Assembly: GCF_019972155.1 (NCBI RefSeq)
Contig: NZ_BOVL01000010.1
Coordinates: 29,172-93,171, forward strand
Direction: 5' to 3'
Origin: Bradyrhizobium sp. RD5-C2
GTDB taxonomy: Bacteria > Pseudomonadota > Alphaproteobacteria > Rhizobiales > Xanthobacteraceae
Length of the DNA: 64,000 nt
Below are positions 47,741 to 56,826 of this stretch, piece by piece. Made by a program: the position numbers and the translations under genes. Position 1 is the stretch's first letter. Every line of letters starts with the position of its first letter. Under the pieces are notes generated by a model that was not told the DNA's origin, did no database searches, and saw only the letters and a program-made list of their open reading frames with translations.

Positions 47741-49183
47741 ATGACCGACCTTTCGGACGCTCGAATAGCGAAGGTACCGGTTAGCTTCGGCGCCTTCTCG
47801 TTCGCTTTTGGCTCGCTCGAAGCGTTTGCTGTCGTCTTCGAGATGATCATCGTCGTGCTGTCCAGCATCATCGGCGGCGCGGCCTATCACCTGTTTTACT
47901 ACCACACGGTTTATAGCAACAGCTTCGAGGTTTTTCTAGGGATCGGGGTCCTCGCCGCCATCCTTCACATGTTCGTGGCGAAGTCGCAGGGCCTCTACAA
48001 TGCACAGGTGCTGGCCGGTCTCGACCGGCGCTGGAGCAGTCTGCTCGGCGGGTGGCTGCTGGTCGTTCTGCTGATGACCCTGATCATCTTCCTTCTGAAG
48101 GTTGGCACCGGCGTCTCGCGCGGGTCGGTGATGTCGTTTGGCCTGATCGGCGGCCTCGGGCTGGTGACCGGACGGATGCTGCTGCAGGCGCCGCTGCAAC
48201 GCGCGATCGACCGCGGCATGCTGGCGACGCGCCGCGCGATCGTGGTCGGGATGGCGGACGAATTGTCCCGGGTGCGGCAATCGAGCCTGCTGCGCGATTT
48301 CGGCCTCAGCGAGGTGCGACGGATCCAATTGTCCGGCCTGTCCGACGACGAGGGTGATCGCGCCGCCGTCGCGTCGGCCATCCGCGCGGCACGGGAGTGC
48401 GGCGCGGATGAGATCACCCTGGCGATGCCCTGGCAGGAGGAACCGCGCATCCAGTTCCTGTGCGATCAGCTGCGGGCGTCACCGCTGCCGGTGCGGCTGC
48501 TGCCGGATCGGACGGCGGAGCGATTCCTGGCGCTGCGGATGGTGGCGTCCGGCCCGATACCGACGCTGGAAATGCAGCGCTCGCCGCTCACCTCGGTCGA
48601 GCGTGCCGGCAAGCGGCTGTTCGACATCGTGGCATCGAGCGGCCTCCTGGTGCTGTTCGCGCCGCTTCTGATCGGGACGGCGATTGCGATCAAGCTCGAC
48701 TCCAGGGGGCCGGTCCTGTTCCGGCAGCGCCGCAACGGGTTCGACGGCAAGCAATTCACCATCCTCAAATTCCGCTCCATGCACGTGCTCGAGGACGGCG
48801 ATGTGATCACGCAGGCTCGCGCGAACGATCCGCGGCTGACCGGGATCGGCGCCACGCTGCGCCGTCGCAGCATCGATGAGCTGCCGCAGCTGGTGAACGT
48901 GCTGCGCGGCGACATGTCGCTGGTCGGGCCGCGGCCGCATGCGCTGGCGCATGACGACAAATATTCGAAGCTGATCGCAAGCTATGCGCAGCGCCAGCAC
49001 GTCAAGCCGGGCATCACCGGTCTCGCACAGGTGCAGGGATTGCGCGGCGCGACGCCCGCGATCGAGGATATGCAGCTGCGGGTCGCGCACGATCTCATCT
49101 ACATCAAGAGCTGGAGCTTCGTGCTCGACCTGCGCATCCTGCTGCGCACCGTCGGCGCGGTGCTGCGGCATAAGGGCGTCTGA
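47741..49183 (+). CDS. Undecaprenyl-phosphate sugar-phosphate transferase (WcaJ/PssY type)
   Basis: A 480-residue membrane protein. The N-terminal half has four or five hydrophobic helices and a CoA-binding-like linker (RRAIVVGMADELSRVRQS). The C-terminal bacterial sugar transferase domain begins KRLFDIVASSGLLVLFAPLL, with LDSRGPVLFRQRRNGFDGK, FTILKFRSMHV, SIDELPQLVNVLRGDMSLVG and PRPHALA. It starts polysaccharide repeat units by moving glucose- or galactose-1-phosphate to undecaprenyl phosphate. There is no recognisable Shine-Dalgarno before the ATG. Confidence 0.94.
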   Translation: MTDLSDARIAKVPVSFGAFSFAFGSLEAFAVVFEMIIVVLSSIIGGAAYHLFYYHTVYSNSFEVFLGIGVLAAILHMFVAKSQGLYNAQVLAGLDRRWSSLLGGWLLVVLLMTLIIFLLKVGTGVSRGSVMSFGLIGGLGLVTGRMLLQAPLQRAIDRGMLATRRAIVVGMADELSRVRQSSLLRDFGLSEVRRIQLSGLSDDEGDRAAVASAIRAARECGADEITLAMPWQEEPRIQFLCDQLRASPLPVRLLPDRTAERFLALRMVASGPIPTLEMQRSPLTSVERAGKRLFDIVASSGLLVLFAPLLIGTAIAIKLDSRGPVLFRQRRNGFDGKQFTILKFRSMHVLEDGDVITQARANDPRLTGIGATLRRRSIDELPQLVNVLRGDMSLVGPRPHALAHDDKYSKLIASYAQRQHVKPGITGLAQVQGLRGATPAIEDMQLRVAHDLIYIKSWSFVLDLRILLRTVGAVLRHKGV

Positions 49184-49239
49184 CGGCTGGGCGTCTTGAC
49201 GGATCCCGCATCCGACCGCCGTTCGCGTGCCGACGCGCC

Positions 49240-49836
49240 TTACTCCGGGATGCTCTGGTTGGCGTCCTTGAATTCCGCCTCGATGATGTGCCGGTTGGCA
49301 TCGGTCGCCACGCGATAGGCCTGGCCGATCGCGCCCTTCAGCTCCGGCGCGCGGGTGAGGATCAGGCGGATCTGCCGCTGCAGCAGATCGACCAGCTCCA
49401 CATCGCGCGTGGTATCGACCTGCGCCAGCAGGATCAGCCGCGGCGCGATCAGGTCGCTGCGGTTGAACCCGGTGTAGTAGGACATCTTCAGCGCCTTCGA
49501 TGCGGTCGGATTCAGCCAGTCGAACCGTCCGGTCGCCGCGGCGAGGCCGAACCAGGCGCCGGCGTCCATCGGCGAGAGCCGCAGTGCGCGGGTGAAGGCG
49601 GCTTCGGCCGCCTCGGGCGAGGTCTGCAATTTGCTCCAGCCGTCGGCGAGCCACAGCTCGCTCCTGACAACGCCGAGGGCGGCAGCCAGCGAAGACTTGC
49701 CGCGCATTGCATCGGCGGCGAGCCACCAGGCCGACAACGCCAGCGTCGCGGCGCCGATCAGGATTGCCGCCGGCATGAAGGCCGGCGACAGCTGCCGCAC
49801 GCGCCGTCGGGGCGCGTCAGTCGTCGCGCTAGCCAT
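49240..49836 (-). CDS. Membrane-anchored helical-repeat protein of the polysaccharide locus
   Basis: A 198-residue protein with one membrane helix near residues 18-42 (FMPAAILIGAATLALSAWWLA) and a periplasmic TPR-like part (EAAEAAFTRALRLSPMDAGAW). A later segment (SKALKMSYYTGFNRSDLIAP) resembles a segment in the protein at 56810, suggesting paralogy. Its start overlaps the metallophosphatase stop by 8 bp. It is the last gene of the minus-strand group. Function unknown. Confidence 0.78.
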   Translation of the reverse strand: MASATTDAPRRRVRQLSPAFMPAAILIGAATLALSAWWLAADAMRGKSSLAAALGVVRSELWLADGWSKLQTSPEAAEAAFTRALRLSPMDAGAWFGLAAATGRFDWLNPTASKALKMSYYTGFNRSDLIAPRLILLAQVDTTRDVELVDLLQRQIRLILTRAPELKGAIGQAYRVATDANRHIIEAEFKDANQSIPE

Positions 49837-50608
49837 GGCGCGCCGCCCGGTTGCCGGTCATCAGCAGGCTTCGCCGCGCGCCCTCCAGCTTGACGCAGGT
49901 CAGGCGGCCGGTCGCGTAGGCGCCGGTGTCGACATTGATGCGGTTGTGCAGCAGCTCGGCCTCGTGCACCGGCGTATGGCCGTGGACCACGACCTTGCCG
50001 AAATCATCTTCCGACACCAGGAAGTCGTCGCGGATCCAGAGCAGGTCCTCCTTGCGCTGTTGCTTCAGCGCGAGCCCGGGCCTGACGCCGGCGTGCACGA
50101 AGAAATAGCGGCCGCAGGAATAGGTGATCGGCAGCGAGCGCAGGAAGGCAAGATGGGCCGGCGGCATCTGGCGAACCAACTGTTGCGCGAGCGCCCGCCG
50201 TTCCGCGGCGTCGGGATTGAGCGAGGGCGTCAGTCCGTAGGACATCAGCGTCTGCAGGCCACCGAATTGCCGCCATTGCGCGAGCATGTCGGGATTGACG
50301 AGAAACTCCAGCAGGCAGGCCTCGTGATTGCCGAGCAGGCAGACCATGCTGCACGTGCGGCGGCGCTGATCGAGCATCGCGATCACATCGCGCGAATCCG
50401 GTCCGCGATCGATGTAGTCGCCGAGGAAGACCTGGATCGGCCGCGCCGGCCGGAACTTGCGGATATCGGCATCGATGCGCGCGCAGATCTCGTGCAGCAG
50501 ATCGGCGTGTCCGTGGATATCGCCGACGGCATAGATGCAGGTCTCGTCGCCCTCGCCAGGTTCGAGGTCGCCGGTCTGGCCGATCATACGCCGGAGGAGG
50601 TTGCGCAT
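49829..50608 (-). CDS. ApaH/PrpE-like metallophosphoesterase
   Basis: A 259-residue protein with the full metallophosphatase motif set: GDIHGHADLL near residue 28, GDYIDRGPDSRD near 67, GNHEACLLEF near 97, and HGHTPVHEAELLHNRINVDTGA near 215. Serine/threonine phosphatases and diadenosine tetraphosphatases share this. The substrate is unknown. It lies between two membrane proteins of the polysaccharide locus on the same strand with an 8-bp overlap and a 7-bp gap, so it is probably co-transcribed with them. Confidence 0.92.
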   Translation of the reverse strand: MRNLLRRMIGQTGDLEPGEGDETCIYAVGDIHGHADLLHEICARIDADIRKFRPARPIQVFLGDYIDRGPDSRDVIAMLDQRRRTCSMVCLLGNHEACLLEFLVNPDMLAQWRQFGGLQTLMSYGLTPSLNPDAAERRALAQQLVRQMPPAHLAFLRSLPITYSCGRYFFVHAGVRPGLALKQQRKEDLLWIRDDFLVSEDDFGKVVVHGHTPVHEAELLHNRINVDTGAYATGRLTCVKLEGARRSLLMTGNRAARHG

Positions 50609-50615
50609 CTGTGGT

Positions 50616-51911
50616 CTAGCCCGCCCGCAACCGTGAACGGCTGATCCGCTGCGCCAGCCCTGTTCCGATCACGGCTCCCAACACGATCACTCCGGGCAGG
50701 GCCGGCAATTCCGGCAAGGTGAAGGCAGCGAGCGCCAGGGTCAGCAACACGGCTGCCGCCGCCGCGGGATAGGACCAGTCGCGGCCGCGATTACGTGCAC
50801 CGGCCGTGAACGCCGCGATACCCATGATCGTAACCGCGAGTGAAGTCCAGAACATGGCGGAACCGAACTGCGTGATCAAGGCGGCGGCGCTGTTCGCCAC
50901 CACGGGCCGCGTGGTTGCGCCTTGCCAGTCCATGTAGGTCGATGCCAGCGTTGTGGTGGTGCCGGCGCCGCTGCCGAGCGCGGGCAGGTCAGCGAGCAGA
51001 TTTTGGGTCGACTGCACGAGCTCGTCCGGCGCATGGGTGAAGGCGATGGCGAGCGCCACGTCGGGGTGACGGTTGGCGATCGCCGTGACCAGTGCGATCA
51101 GCGCGATCGCAGCCGCAGCAGCAGCGCTGCTCCAGCGAGGCAGATTTAGTTTTCGCGCGGCGAAGGTCATCAGGACGAGCGCGATGCCCCCTGCGATTGC
51201 GATCGCGGCGCCGTGCCGCCCGTACCAGCAGGCGCAGGTGGCGCAAAACAGCGCGCCGGCGGCGAGCAGCCGGCGCAGTCGGGTCGACTGGGCCGCCGTG
51301 CGGCCGCCAACAATATGTCGGCCGGTGTCGAGTGCGCGCGCAAGGCCGAGCGGGACGCCAATGAGAACGACGACGAGGAATCCGTTCGCCGTCCCGTCGC
51401 GCGCAGCGTCGGCGGCGCCGAGCCAAGCTTTGATCGGATCGCTATACGACACCAGGATCGGAGCTGCGACGGCCGCCGTCGCTGCAATGCTGCGGGCCAC
51501 CATGTCGGCGCGGCGGGGATCGATCGCGATCGCCGCGGCGGTGATCATGACCGAAAGCAGCGACAGCCAGAGCAGCAGCGCGCCAAGGCTTTCGCCGGTA
51601 TCGATCGTGATGCTGCCGCTGAGCGGCGCAGCCAATGTATCGCCGGCGAATTTCCACACCGGATGCGCCCAGAACGCCAGCGGCAGCATCTGCAGGATGA
51701 TCCAGAGCATCGGCAGCAGCGCTGCCGCAACGGCGGGCCCGGCAACGGACTTCAGGAAAGACAGTTCACCCGGACGAATCGACCTGAGGCTTGCCAGCAG
51801 GCCGAGCGACGTTGCGGCGCCGACCACGCCGGTGGCGAGCGATGCGTCCATGAGACCCACCGGAATCGATGCCCCGATCAAGATGCAGATGAAAGCCGTG
51901 ACGTTCCACAC
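50616..51911 (-). CDS. Polytopic membrane protein, O-antigen ligase-like
   Basis: A 431-residue protein with about 11 hydrophobic segments. The loop between the later helices carries LLADLPALGSGAGTTTTLAS and ATTRPVVANSAAALITQFG, which resembles the periplasmic loop of Wzy/WaaL-type proteins where HNSWLELASGGG-like motifs occur, but the match is weak. It may be a degenerate polymerase/ligase or a partner. It precedes the phosphatase gene by 7 bp. Confidence 0.7.
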   Translation of the reverse strand: MWNVTAFICILIGASIPVGLMDASLATGVVGAATSLGLLASLRSIRPGELSFLKSVAGPAVAAALLPMLWIILQMLPLAFWAHPVWKFAGDTLAAPLSGSITIDTGESLGALLLWLSLLSVMITAAAIAIDPRRADMVARSIAATAAVAAPILVSYSDPIKAWLGAADAARDGTANGFLVVVLIGVPLGLARALDTGRHIVGGRTAAQSTRLRRLLAAGALFCATCACWYGRHGAAIAIAGGIALVLMTFAARKLNLPRWSSAAAAAAIALIALVTAIANRHPDVALAIAFTHAPDELVQSTQNLLADLPALGSGAGTTTTLASTYMDWQGATTRPVVANSAAALITQFGSAMFWTSLAVTIMGIAAFTAGARNRGRDWSYPAAAAAVLLTLALAAFTLPELPALPGVIVLGAVIGTGLAQRISRSRLRAG

Positions 51912-52048
51912 GGGAGGGGCAAATCCTTGGGAAAATCCTTGGGAAACAGGTCCTGCGGACGACGAGAACGCAAGGCAGCGGGATGCCCCGGGCTCGCGGC
52001 GAGGTCAATGGAAATCGGGCGCGCCAGGCAAGGCTGCGTCGTACCGCG

Positions 52049-52333
52049 TCAATGAGGGCGGCGCAGGGCGATGAGCGGCGTCGAGCTGCGGGACCGGAGC
52101 AACGGCGCGAAGGCGCTCGCGAGATATCCGCCCTGCAGCGATACCATGGCGATGATCATCAGCAGCGCGGTCTCGGACCACGAGAGGCGCGCCACGCCGA
52201 TGGCGGCCAGCAGCATGAGTTCGACAAGCATCACCGGCACCAGCACAAGACAGTGCTGGCGCAGCCCGAGCACGGCGCCGCCGATCAAATTGCCAAGCAA
52301 AACAAATAACATAACCAAACCCTGCGCCCGCAT
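52049..52333 (-). CDS. Small membrane protein of the polysaccharide locus
   Basis: A 94-residue protein with two or three hydrophobic helices: LVMLFVLLGNLIGGAVLGL, LVLVPVMLVELMLLAAIGVA and ALLMIIAMVSLQGGYLASA. A short basic C-terminus follows. Not recognised. It would be the first gene of the minus-strand group, 137 bp before the membrane protein at 51911. Confidence 0.6.
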   Translation of the reverse strand: MRAQGLVMLFVLLGNLIGGAVLGLRQHCLVLVPVMLVELMLLAAIGVARLSWSETALLMIIAMVSLQGGYLASAFAPLLRSRSSTPLIALRRPH

Positions 52334-52745
52334 ATTAGCGGGCCGGGTCCTAAGCCGGGGTTAATCCGGTCGTCGCAAATCATCGGAAGGTCGCACGAAA
52401 TCAAGGCCCAAGATCAGAAGCCCAAGATCAGAGCCCAAGCGATGCAGTGCGGGCCGCTTGCCTCCCGGTGCCCGTGCGCGGGTGTCGCTGAATTGCCTCA
52501 TCTTGCTAACATTTTTTATCAATTGTAATGCAATATATCGCGGATTCCTGTGATTGTGATAGTCGGCGTGTTACGGCTCCGCCGGAGCATTTGAGTGTCG
52601 CGTACGAATTTCATTCGAGCAATGTCATGCAGCAGATCCGTAACGCTGAGCGATCCGATCGTGGCCGCCCACGCCGCAACTTTACTTCGTAATTCAATCA
52701 AGCTTGCGCCCTGATACTGGGGCGTGAGCCGGCCCGGCCGGCTTC
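52334..52745. other. Divergent promoter region of the polysaccharide locus
   Basis: About 410 bp between the small minus-strand membrane gene and the O-antigen ligase-like gene. It holds a short tandem repeat with units like GCCCAAGATCAG at about 52406-52439 and an AT-rich segment (52500-52620). A 60-residue minus-strand frame at 52519-52701 has only a TTG start and I reject it. Confidence 0.5.
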
Positions 52746-54203
52746 ATGACACGCTTAGGATCACCTTCCGGCTCAAGCGGGGCGACGGTATTGCCGTGGC
52801 CGGTACGATGGTCGTCGTGGCTGTTCTGCGCCGTCGTCGCTTTGGCGCCACTGCCGCTCGGCTCGGTCGGCGGCGCCGCGTCCGCGATCTGGTCGATCCT
52901 GCTCGGGATCGCCCTGCTCGGGGTGCTGCCGATGCGCTTGCGCGGGAGCCAGCTCGCAATCCTCGCGGTAACGGCGCTGCTGACGGCGCTTGCTATGCTG
53001 GTGCTGCACGAGCAGTCGGCGGTGCGGCCCTGGTTGGGCGTGGCGCCGAACGCGCTGTGGGCAGAGGCCGGCAAATTGCTGCCCGCCGAGCTTCCGCCCG
53101 CCGTGACGATCGCGCGCAATCAGCCGTTCTATTCCGCGGGCGTCGGGATCGTCTGCCTGCTCAGCTTTGCGATCGGGGTCGTGCTCGGTGCGAACCGCGC
53201 ATTGGCGCGCGGGTTGCTGCGGGCGGTCGCAGTGGCCGGCCTGGTCTATGCGATCCTCGGCATCATCACCTTCGCGATCGATCCCACCCGGATCTACCTG
53301 CTTCACGAGAAGCAGGCCCATCTGGAGTGGCTGACGTCTCCTTTCGTCAACCGCAACACGGCGGGCATCTATTATGGCTGCTGTGCGCTGATCTGGCTGT
53401 TGTACGGCTGCGAATTGATCGAGCGGCATTGGCCGTCGCGTCGAACGAGCTTGCCACGCCTGTTGGCGCGCCTCGATATGCCGGCACGGCGCCGGCTCGC
53501 CGGCCATGCGTTCGGCTGGCTCACTTGCCTGCTGGCGATGTTTCTGACCGGATCGCGCGGCGGCGTCGGGATCTCGCTGCTTGCCGCAGTCGCGGCTGTC
53601 GCGCTCTTCCTTCGCAACCGGTTGCCGCGCGGCTACGGCCTGACCATGGCGCTCGGCGTCGGCTGTCTGGTCGCGCTGGCGCTGCTGCAACTGCTCGGCA
53701 GCGGCGTCGGCGCGCGCTTCAGCACGATCGGCCTGTCGGATGAGGGACGGTTCTCGACCTATCGCGCGACGTTGCGGATGATCTGGGATCATCCTTGGCT
53801 CGGCGATGGGTTCGGGTCCTTCGAATGGGTCTATCCGGCCTATCGCACCGACGACATCTCGTTGCGCGGGACCTGGAACCGGGCCCACAACAGCTGGCTC
53901 GAGCTGGCGTCCGGCGGCGGAATGTTAATGGCCGGCGCGGTCATGATCGCGCTGCTCGCAGCCTTCGGCGTGCTCGCGCATGGCGTGCGGACCCGCCGCC
54001 GCGACGTGATCGTGCCGCTCGCGGCGCTCTGCGCGTCGGCCGCCGGCGCCCTCCATTCGATGATCGATTTCTCGCTGCAGATCACCGGCTATGCCGTTGT
54101 TATTGCGGCCCTGCTCGGGGCGGGCCTGTCACAATCCTTCCGCTCCGGCAGGACCGCCGGCGGTGGTCGCGGCGACAGTGACGCCCGTGTTGCGGCCGGT
54201 TAG
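52746..54203 (+). CDS. O-antigen ligase/polymerase-like membrane protein (Wzy/WaaL family)
   Basis: A 485-residue protein with about 12 hydrophobic helices. The Wzy_C signature is visible: SPFVNRNTAGIYYGC near residue 200, FLTGSRGGVGISLLAAVAAV near 265 and IWDHPWLGDGFGSFEWVYPA near 345, then TWNRAHNSWLELASGGGMLM. Such proteins polymerise lipid-linked repeats or ligate chains in the periplasm. The start at 52746 has no clear ribosome site. It precedes the Wzc-like gene. Confidence 0.88.
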   Translation: MTRLGSPSGSSGATVLPWPVRWSSWLFCAVVALAPLPLGSVGGAASAIWSILLGIALLGVLPMRLRGSQLAILAVTALLTALAMLVLHEQSAVRPWLGVAPNALWAEAGKLLPAELPPAVTIARNQPFYSAGVGIVCLLSFAIGVVLGANRALARGLLRAVAVAGLVYAILGIITFAIDPTRIYLLHEKQAHLEWLTSPFVNRNTAGIYYGCCALIWLLYGCELIERHWPSRRTSLPRLLARLDMPARRRLAGHAFGWLTCLLAMFLTGSRGGVGISLLAAVAAVALFLRNRLPRGYGLTMALGVGCLVALALLQLLGSGVGARFSTIGLSDEGRFSTYRATLRMIWDHPWLGDGFGSFEWVYPAYRTDDISLRGTWNRAHNSWLELASGGGMLMAGAVMIALLAAFGVLAHGVRTRRRDVIVPLAALCASAAGALHSMIDFSLQITGYAVVIAALLGAGLSQSFRSGRTAGGGRGDSDARVAAG

Positions 54204-54552
54204 CAAGTTAACACTGATTTCGCGCGTCAGCCCGGGGGCGCAGCCGGGCAGGGGTTTTAATTGGCGCGATAACCCTGACTATGCTAACGAACTGTTAGTA
54301 TTCGTTAGGGAGATAGCATTGTTCACATTTGAGCGATCCGGCGGGTTTTCCGCGTCGCGCCTGGCGATGTTGGCGCGCCCGGCGCCCGGTGGCGCTGCGC
54401 TTGCTTCAACAGTTACTCCCTGAGCGGGCTTGCGATCGCCAATGGAAGATTCTCAGCAGCAGCGCGCTTCGGTGTCGGCGACGGAACGCTTCCCGGGATC
54501 ATTGGAGGACGCGAGGGCAGGATGCATCCTGCCGGCGCGGCGATAGGACGAG
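54204..54552. other. Intergenic region before the ExoP/Wzc-like gene
   Basis: About 350 bp without a gene. It is AT-richer around 54200-54330 and contains the palindrome described at 54284-54308, so it probably holds a separate promoter for the Wzc-to-methyltransferase series. Confidence 0.55.
54284..54308. promoter_or_regulatory. Inverted repeat upstream of the ExoP/Wzc-like gene
   Basis: CTAACGAA, a 9-base loop, TTCGTTAG: a perfect 8-bp inverted repeat. An outer pair ATGCTA (54281) and TAGCAT (54314) extends the symmetry. It lies about 245 bp before the gene and resembles the YTAAC/GTTAR layout at 47719. Confidence 0.5.
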
Positions 54553-56826
54553 ATGCTTCAGCGCAACCAGATTTCGCCGCCCGTCGATCTGAGAAATCGT
54601 CCGGCCGAACTGCCGTCGCTGGCGGAAACCTTCGACGCCTTCGTCACCTATCTGCTGCGGCAATACTGGGTCATCCTCGGGACTGCCGGGCTCTGCCTGT
54701 TCGGCAGCATCTGCTACCTGGCGACGGCAGCGCCGAGCTATACCGCGCTCGCCACGATGATCATCGACACGCGCAAACTCCAGGGCGCCCAGCAGCAATC
54801 GCCGGTGAATGACCTCCCGGTCGATTCCTCCGCGGTCGAGAGCCAGGTCGAAATCCTGAAGTCGGAGAACGTGGCGCTCGCGGTGATCCGCGACCTCAAG
54901 CTCAACGAGGATCCGAAATTCATCGGCTCGAGGGCCGACGCGGCGGGAGCGGTGCTGGATTTCGTGTCCGGCCTGTTTGCCGGCAGCGCGCCGCCCAACG
55001 AATTCTACCGGACCCGGCGCGCGGTCCGCACCTTCGAGAAGCAGCTCGACGTCCGCCGCCGCGGCATGACCTACGTGATCGAGGTCTCTTTCCGCTCGCT
55101 CGATCCCGAGCGCGCGGCGCAGATCGCCAACGCGGTTGCCGACGCCTACATCGTCGAGCAGCTCGATTCCAAGTATCAGTCGACCCGCCGCGCCAGTGTC
55201 TGGCTGCAAGACCGCATCCAGGAGCTGCGCACCCAGGCATCCAAGGCCGAGCGCGCCGTGCTCGACTACAAGAAGACCAACAACATCGTCACGTCCAGCG
55301 GCAAGCTGCTCAACGAGCAGCAGCTCGGTGAGCTCAACACTCAGCTGCTCCAGGTGAAGTCGCAGGTCACCGACGCCAAGGCCAAGCTCGACCGCATCGA
55401 GGCAGTGGTGAAGGGCGGCGTCCCCGATGCGACTGTTGCCGATACCCTGAACAACCAGGTCATCACCAAGCTACGCTCGCAATATCTCGAGCTTTCCAAC
55501 CGCGAGGCCGACTGGTCGTCGCGCTACGGCTACAATCACCTGGCCGCCGTCAATCTGCGCAACCAGATGCGCGAGATCCAGTCGTCGATCATCGACGAAT
55601 TGAAGCGGCTCGCCGAGAGCTACAAGAGCGACTATGCGATCGCCCTGCAGCGGCAGACCGAGATCGAGCGCGCCGTGAACGATTCGGTTTCGCAGTCGCA
55701 GTCCACCAATCAGGCGCAGGTCACGCTGCGCGAGCTCGAGAGCTCGTCCCAGACCTATCGCTCGCTTTATGACAATTTCCTGCAACGCTACATGGAAAAT
55801 GTGCAGCAGCAGTCGTTTCCGGTCAGCGAGGCGCGGGTGATCACCCGTGCCTCGCGTCCCCTGAGCAAGAGCCACCCGCAGACCTTCGTCGTGCTCGCGC
55901 TCTCGGCGCTCGGCGGCCTGATTGCCGGGCTCGCGCTCGGCGTGTTGCGCGACCTCTATGACCGGGTGTTCCGCACCGCTGACATGGTCGAGACCATTCT
56001 CGACGCCGACTGCGTCGCGATCGTTCCCCGCCTCTCGCCAAGCCAGCTCAAGGCGCCGGCGGCAGGTCGTCCTAGCCCGCCGGTCGGCGCGCGCATGATC
56101 CAGCGCGGCGACGAGCCGGTGCTGTGGGCGGCGATCGATTCACCTTTCTCGCGGTTCTCGGAAGCGATCCGCTCGATCAAGGTCAATGCCGACCTCAATG
56201 TCACCAAGCCGTCGAAGATCCTTGGCTTGACCTCGGCGCTGCCCAACGAGGGCAAGTCGACGCTCGCCTTCGTGTTCGCGCAGCTGGTCGCCCAGAGCGG
56301 GGCGCGCGTGCTCCTGGTCGATTGCGACCTGCGAAATCCGTCCCTGAGCCGCAAGGTCGCCGCCAAAGCCGAACGCGGCATTCTGGACGTATTGTCGAAC
56401 AATGCGACATTGCAGGACACGCTGTGGCGCGATCCCGAGACCGGCCTTGCCTTCCTGCCGGGCGCCACACGGTCGCGCATCGCGCATTCGCACGAGGTGC
56501 TGGCCTCCGACCAGATGAAGGATTTCATCGACGGGGTCCGCAGCCATTATGATTACGTGATCGTCGACTTCCCGCCGCTCACGCCGGTAGTCGATGTCCG
56601 CATCACCGCGCACTTCGTCGATTCCTTCGTCTTCATCGTGGAATGGGGCAAGACCCAGGTGCAGGTGGTCGAGCGGGCGCTGCGCAGCGCGCGTGCGGTC
56701 AACGAGAACCTGCTCGGCGTCGTGCTCAACAAGGCCGATATCGCCGCGATGAGCCGCTATAGCGGCTATGGCGGCAAGAACTATTATTACAACTCGCATT
56801 ATGGGCGATATGGCTACACCGAGTGA
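54553..56826 (+). CDS. ExoP/Wzc-like chain-length determinant and BY-kinase
   Basis: A 757-residue inner-membrane protein. The Wzz-type domain begins with a helix near residues 33-55 (LLRQYWVILGTAGLCLFGSI), followed by a periplasmic coiled coil (residues about 190-400) and a second membrane helix near 445. The kinase domain has Walker A ALPNEGKSTLAF near 560, A' LLVDCDLRNPSLS and Walker B DYVIVDFPPLT, and the C-terminus is tyrosine-rich (SRYSGYGGKNYYYNSHYGRY), the autophosphorylation cluster. It controls polymer length and export. The next gene starts inside its end. Confidence 0.94.
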   Translation: MLQRNQISPPVDLRNRPAELPSLAETFDAFVTYLLRQYWVILGTAGLCLFGSICYLATAAPSYTALATMIIDTRKLQGAQQQSPVNDLPVDSSAVESQVEILKSENVALAVIRDLKLNEDPKFIGSRADAAGAVLDFVSGLFAGSAPPNEFYRTRRAVRTFEKQLDVRRRGMTYVIEVSFRSLDPERAAQIANAVADAYIVEQLDSKYQSTRRASVWLQDRIQELRTQASKAERAVLDYKKTNNIVTSSGKLLNEQQLGELNTQLLQVKSQVTDAKAKLDRIEAVVKGGVPDATVADTLNNQVITKLRSQYLELSNREADWSSRYGYNHLAAVNLRNQMREIQSSIIDELKRLAESYKSDYAIALQRQTEIERAVNDSVSQSQSTNQAQVTLRELESSSQTYRSLYDNFLQRYMENVQQQSFPVSEARVITRASRPLSKSHPQTFVVLALSALGGLIAGLALGVLRDLYDRVFRTADMVETILDADCVAIVPRLSPSQLKAPAAGRPSPPVGARMIQRGDEPVLWAAIDSPFSRFSEAIRSIKVNADLNVTKPSKILGLTSALPNEGKSTLAFVFAQLVAQSGARVLLVDCDLRNPSLSRKVAAKAERGILDVLSNNATLQDTLWRDPETGLAFLPGATRSRIAHSHEVLASDQMKDFIDGVRSHYDYVIVDFPPLTPVVDVRITAHFVDSFVFIVEWGKTQVQVVERALRSARAVNENLLGVVLNKADIAAMSRYSGYGGKNYYYNSHYGRYGYTE

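Noticed and set aside
51920..51950. Short direct repeat of ATCCTTGGGAAA units upstream of the membrane protein at 51911
   Set aside because: Only two 12-bp copies; no sign of regulation or mobility.
52406..52439. Short tandem repeat with GCCCAAGATCAG-like units
   Set aside because: Two full units and a partial one in a non-coding region; likely a slippage repeat rather than a CRISPR or regulatory array.
52519..52701. 60-residue minus-strand frame before the O-antigen ligase gene
   Set aside because: Starts with TTG, has no ribosome site and lies in an AT-rich promoter region.
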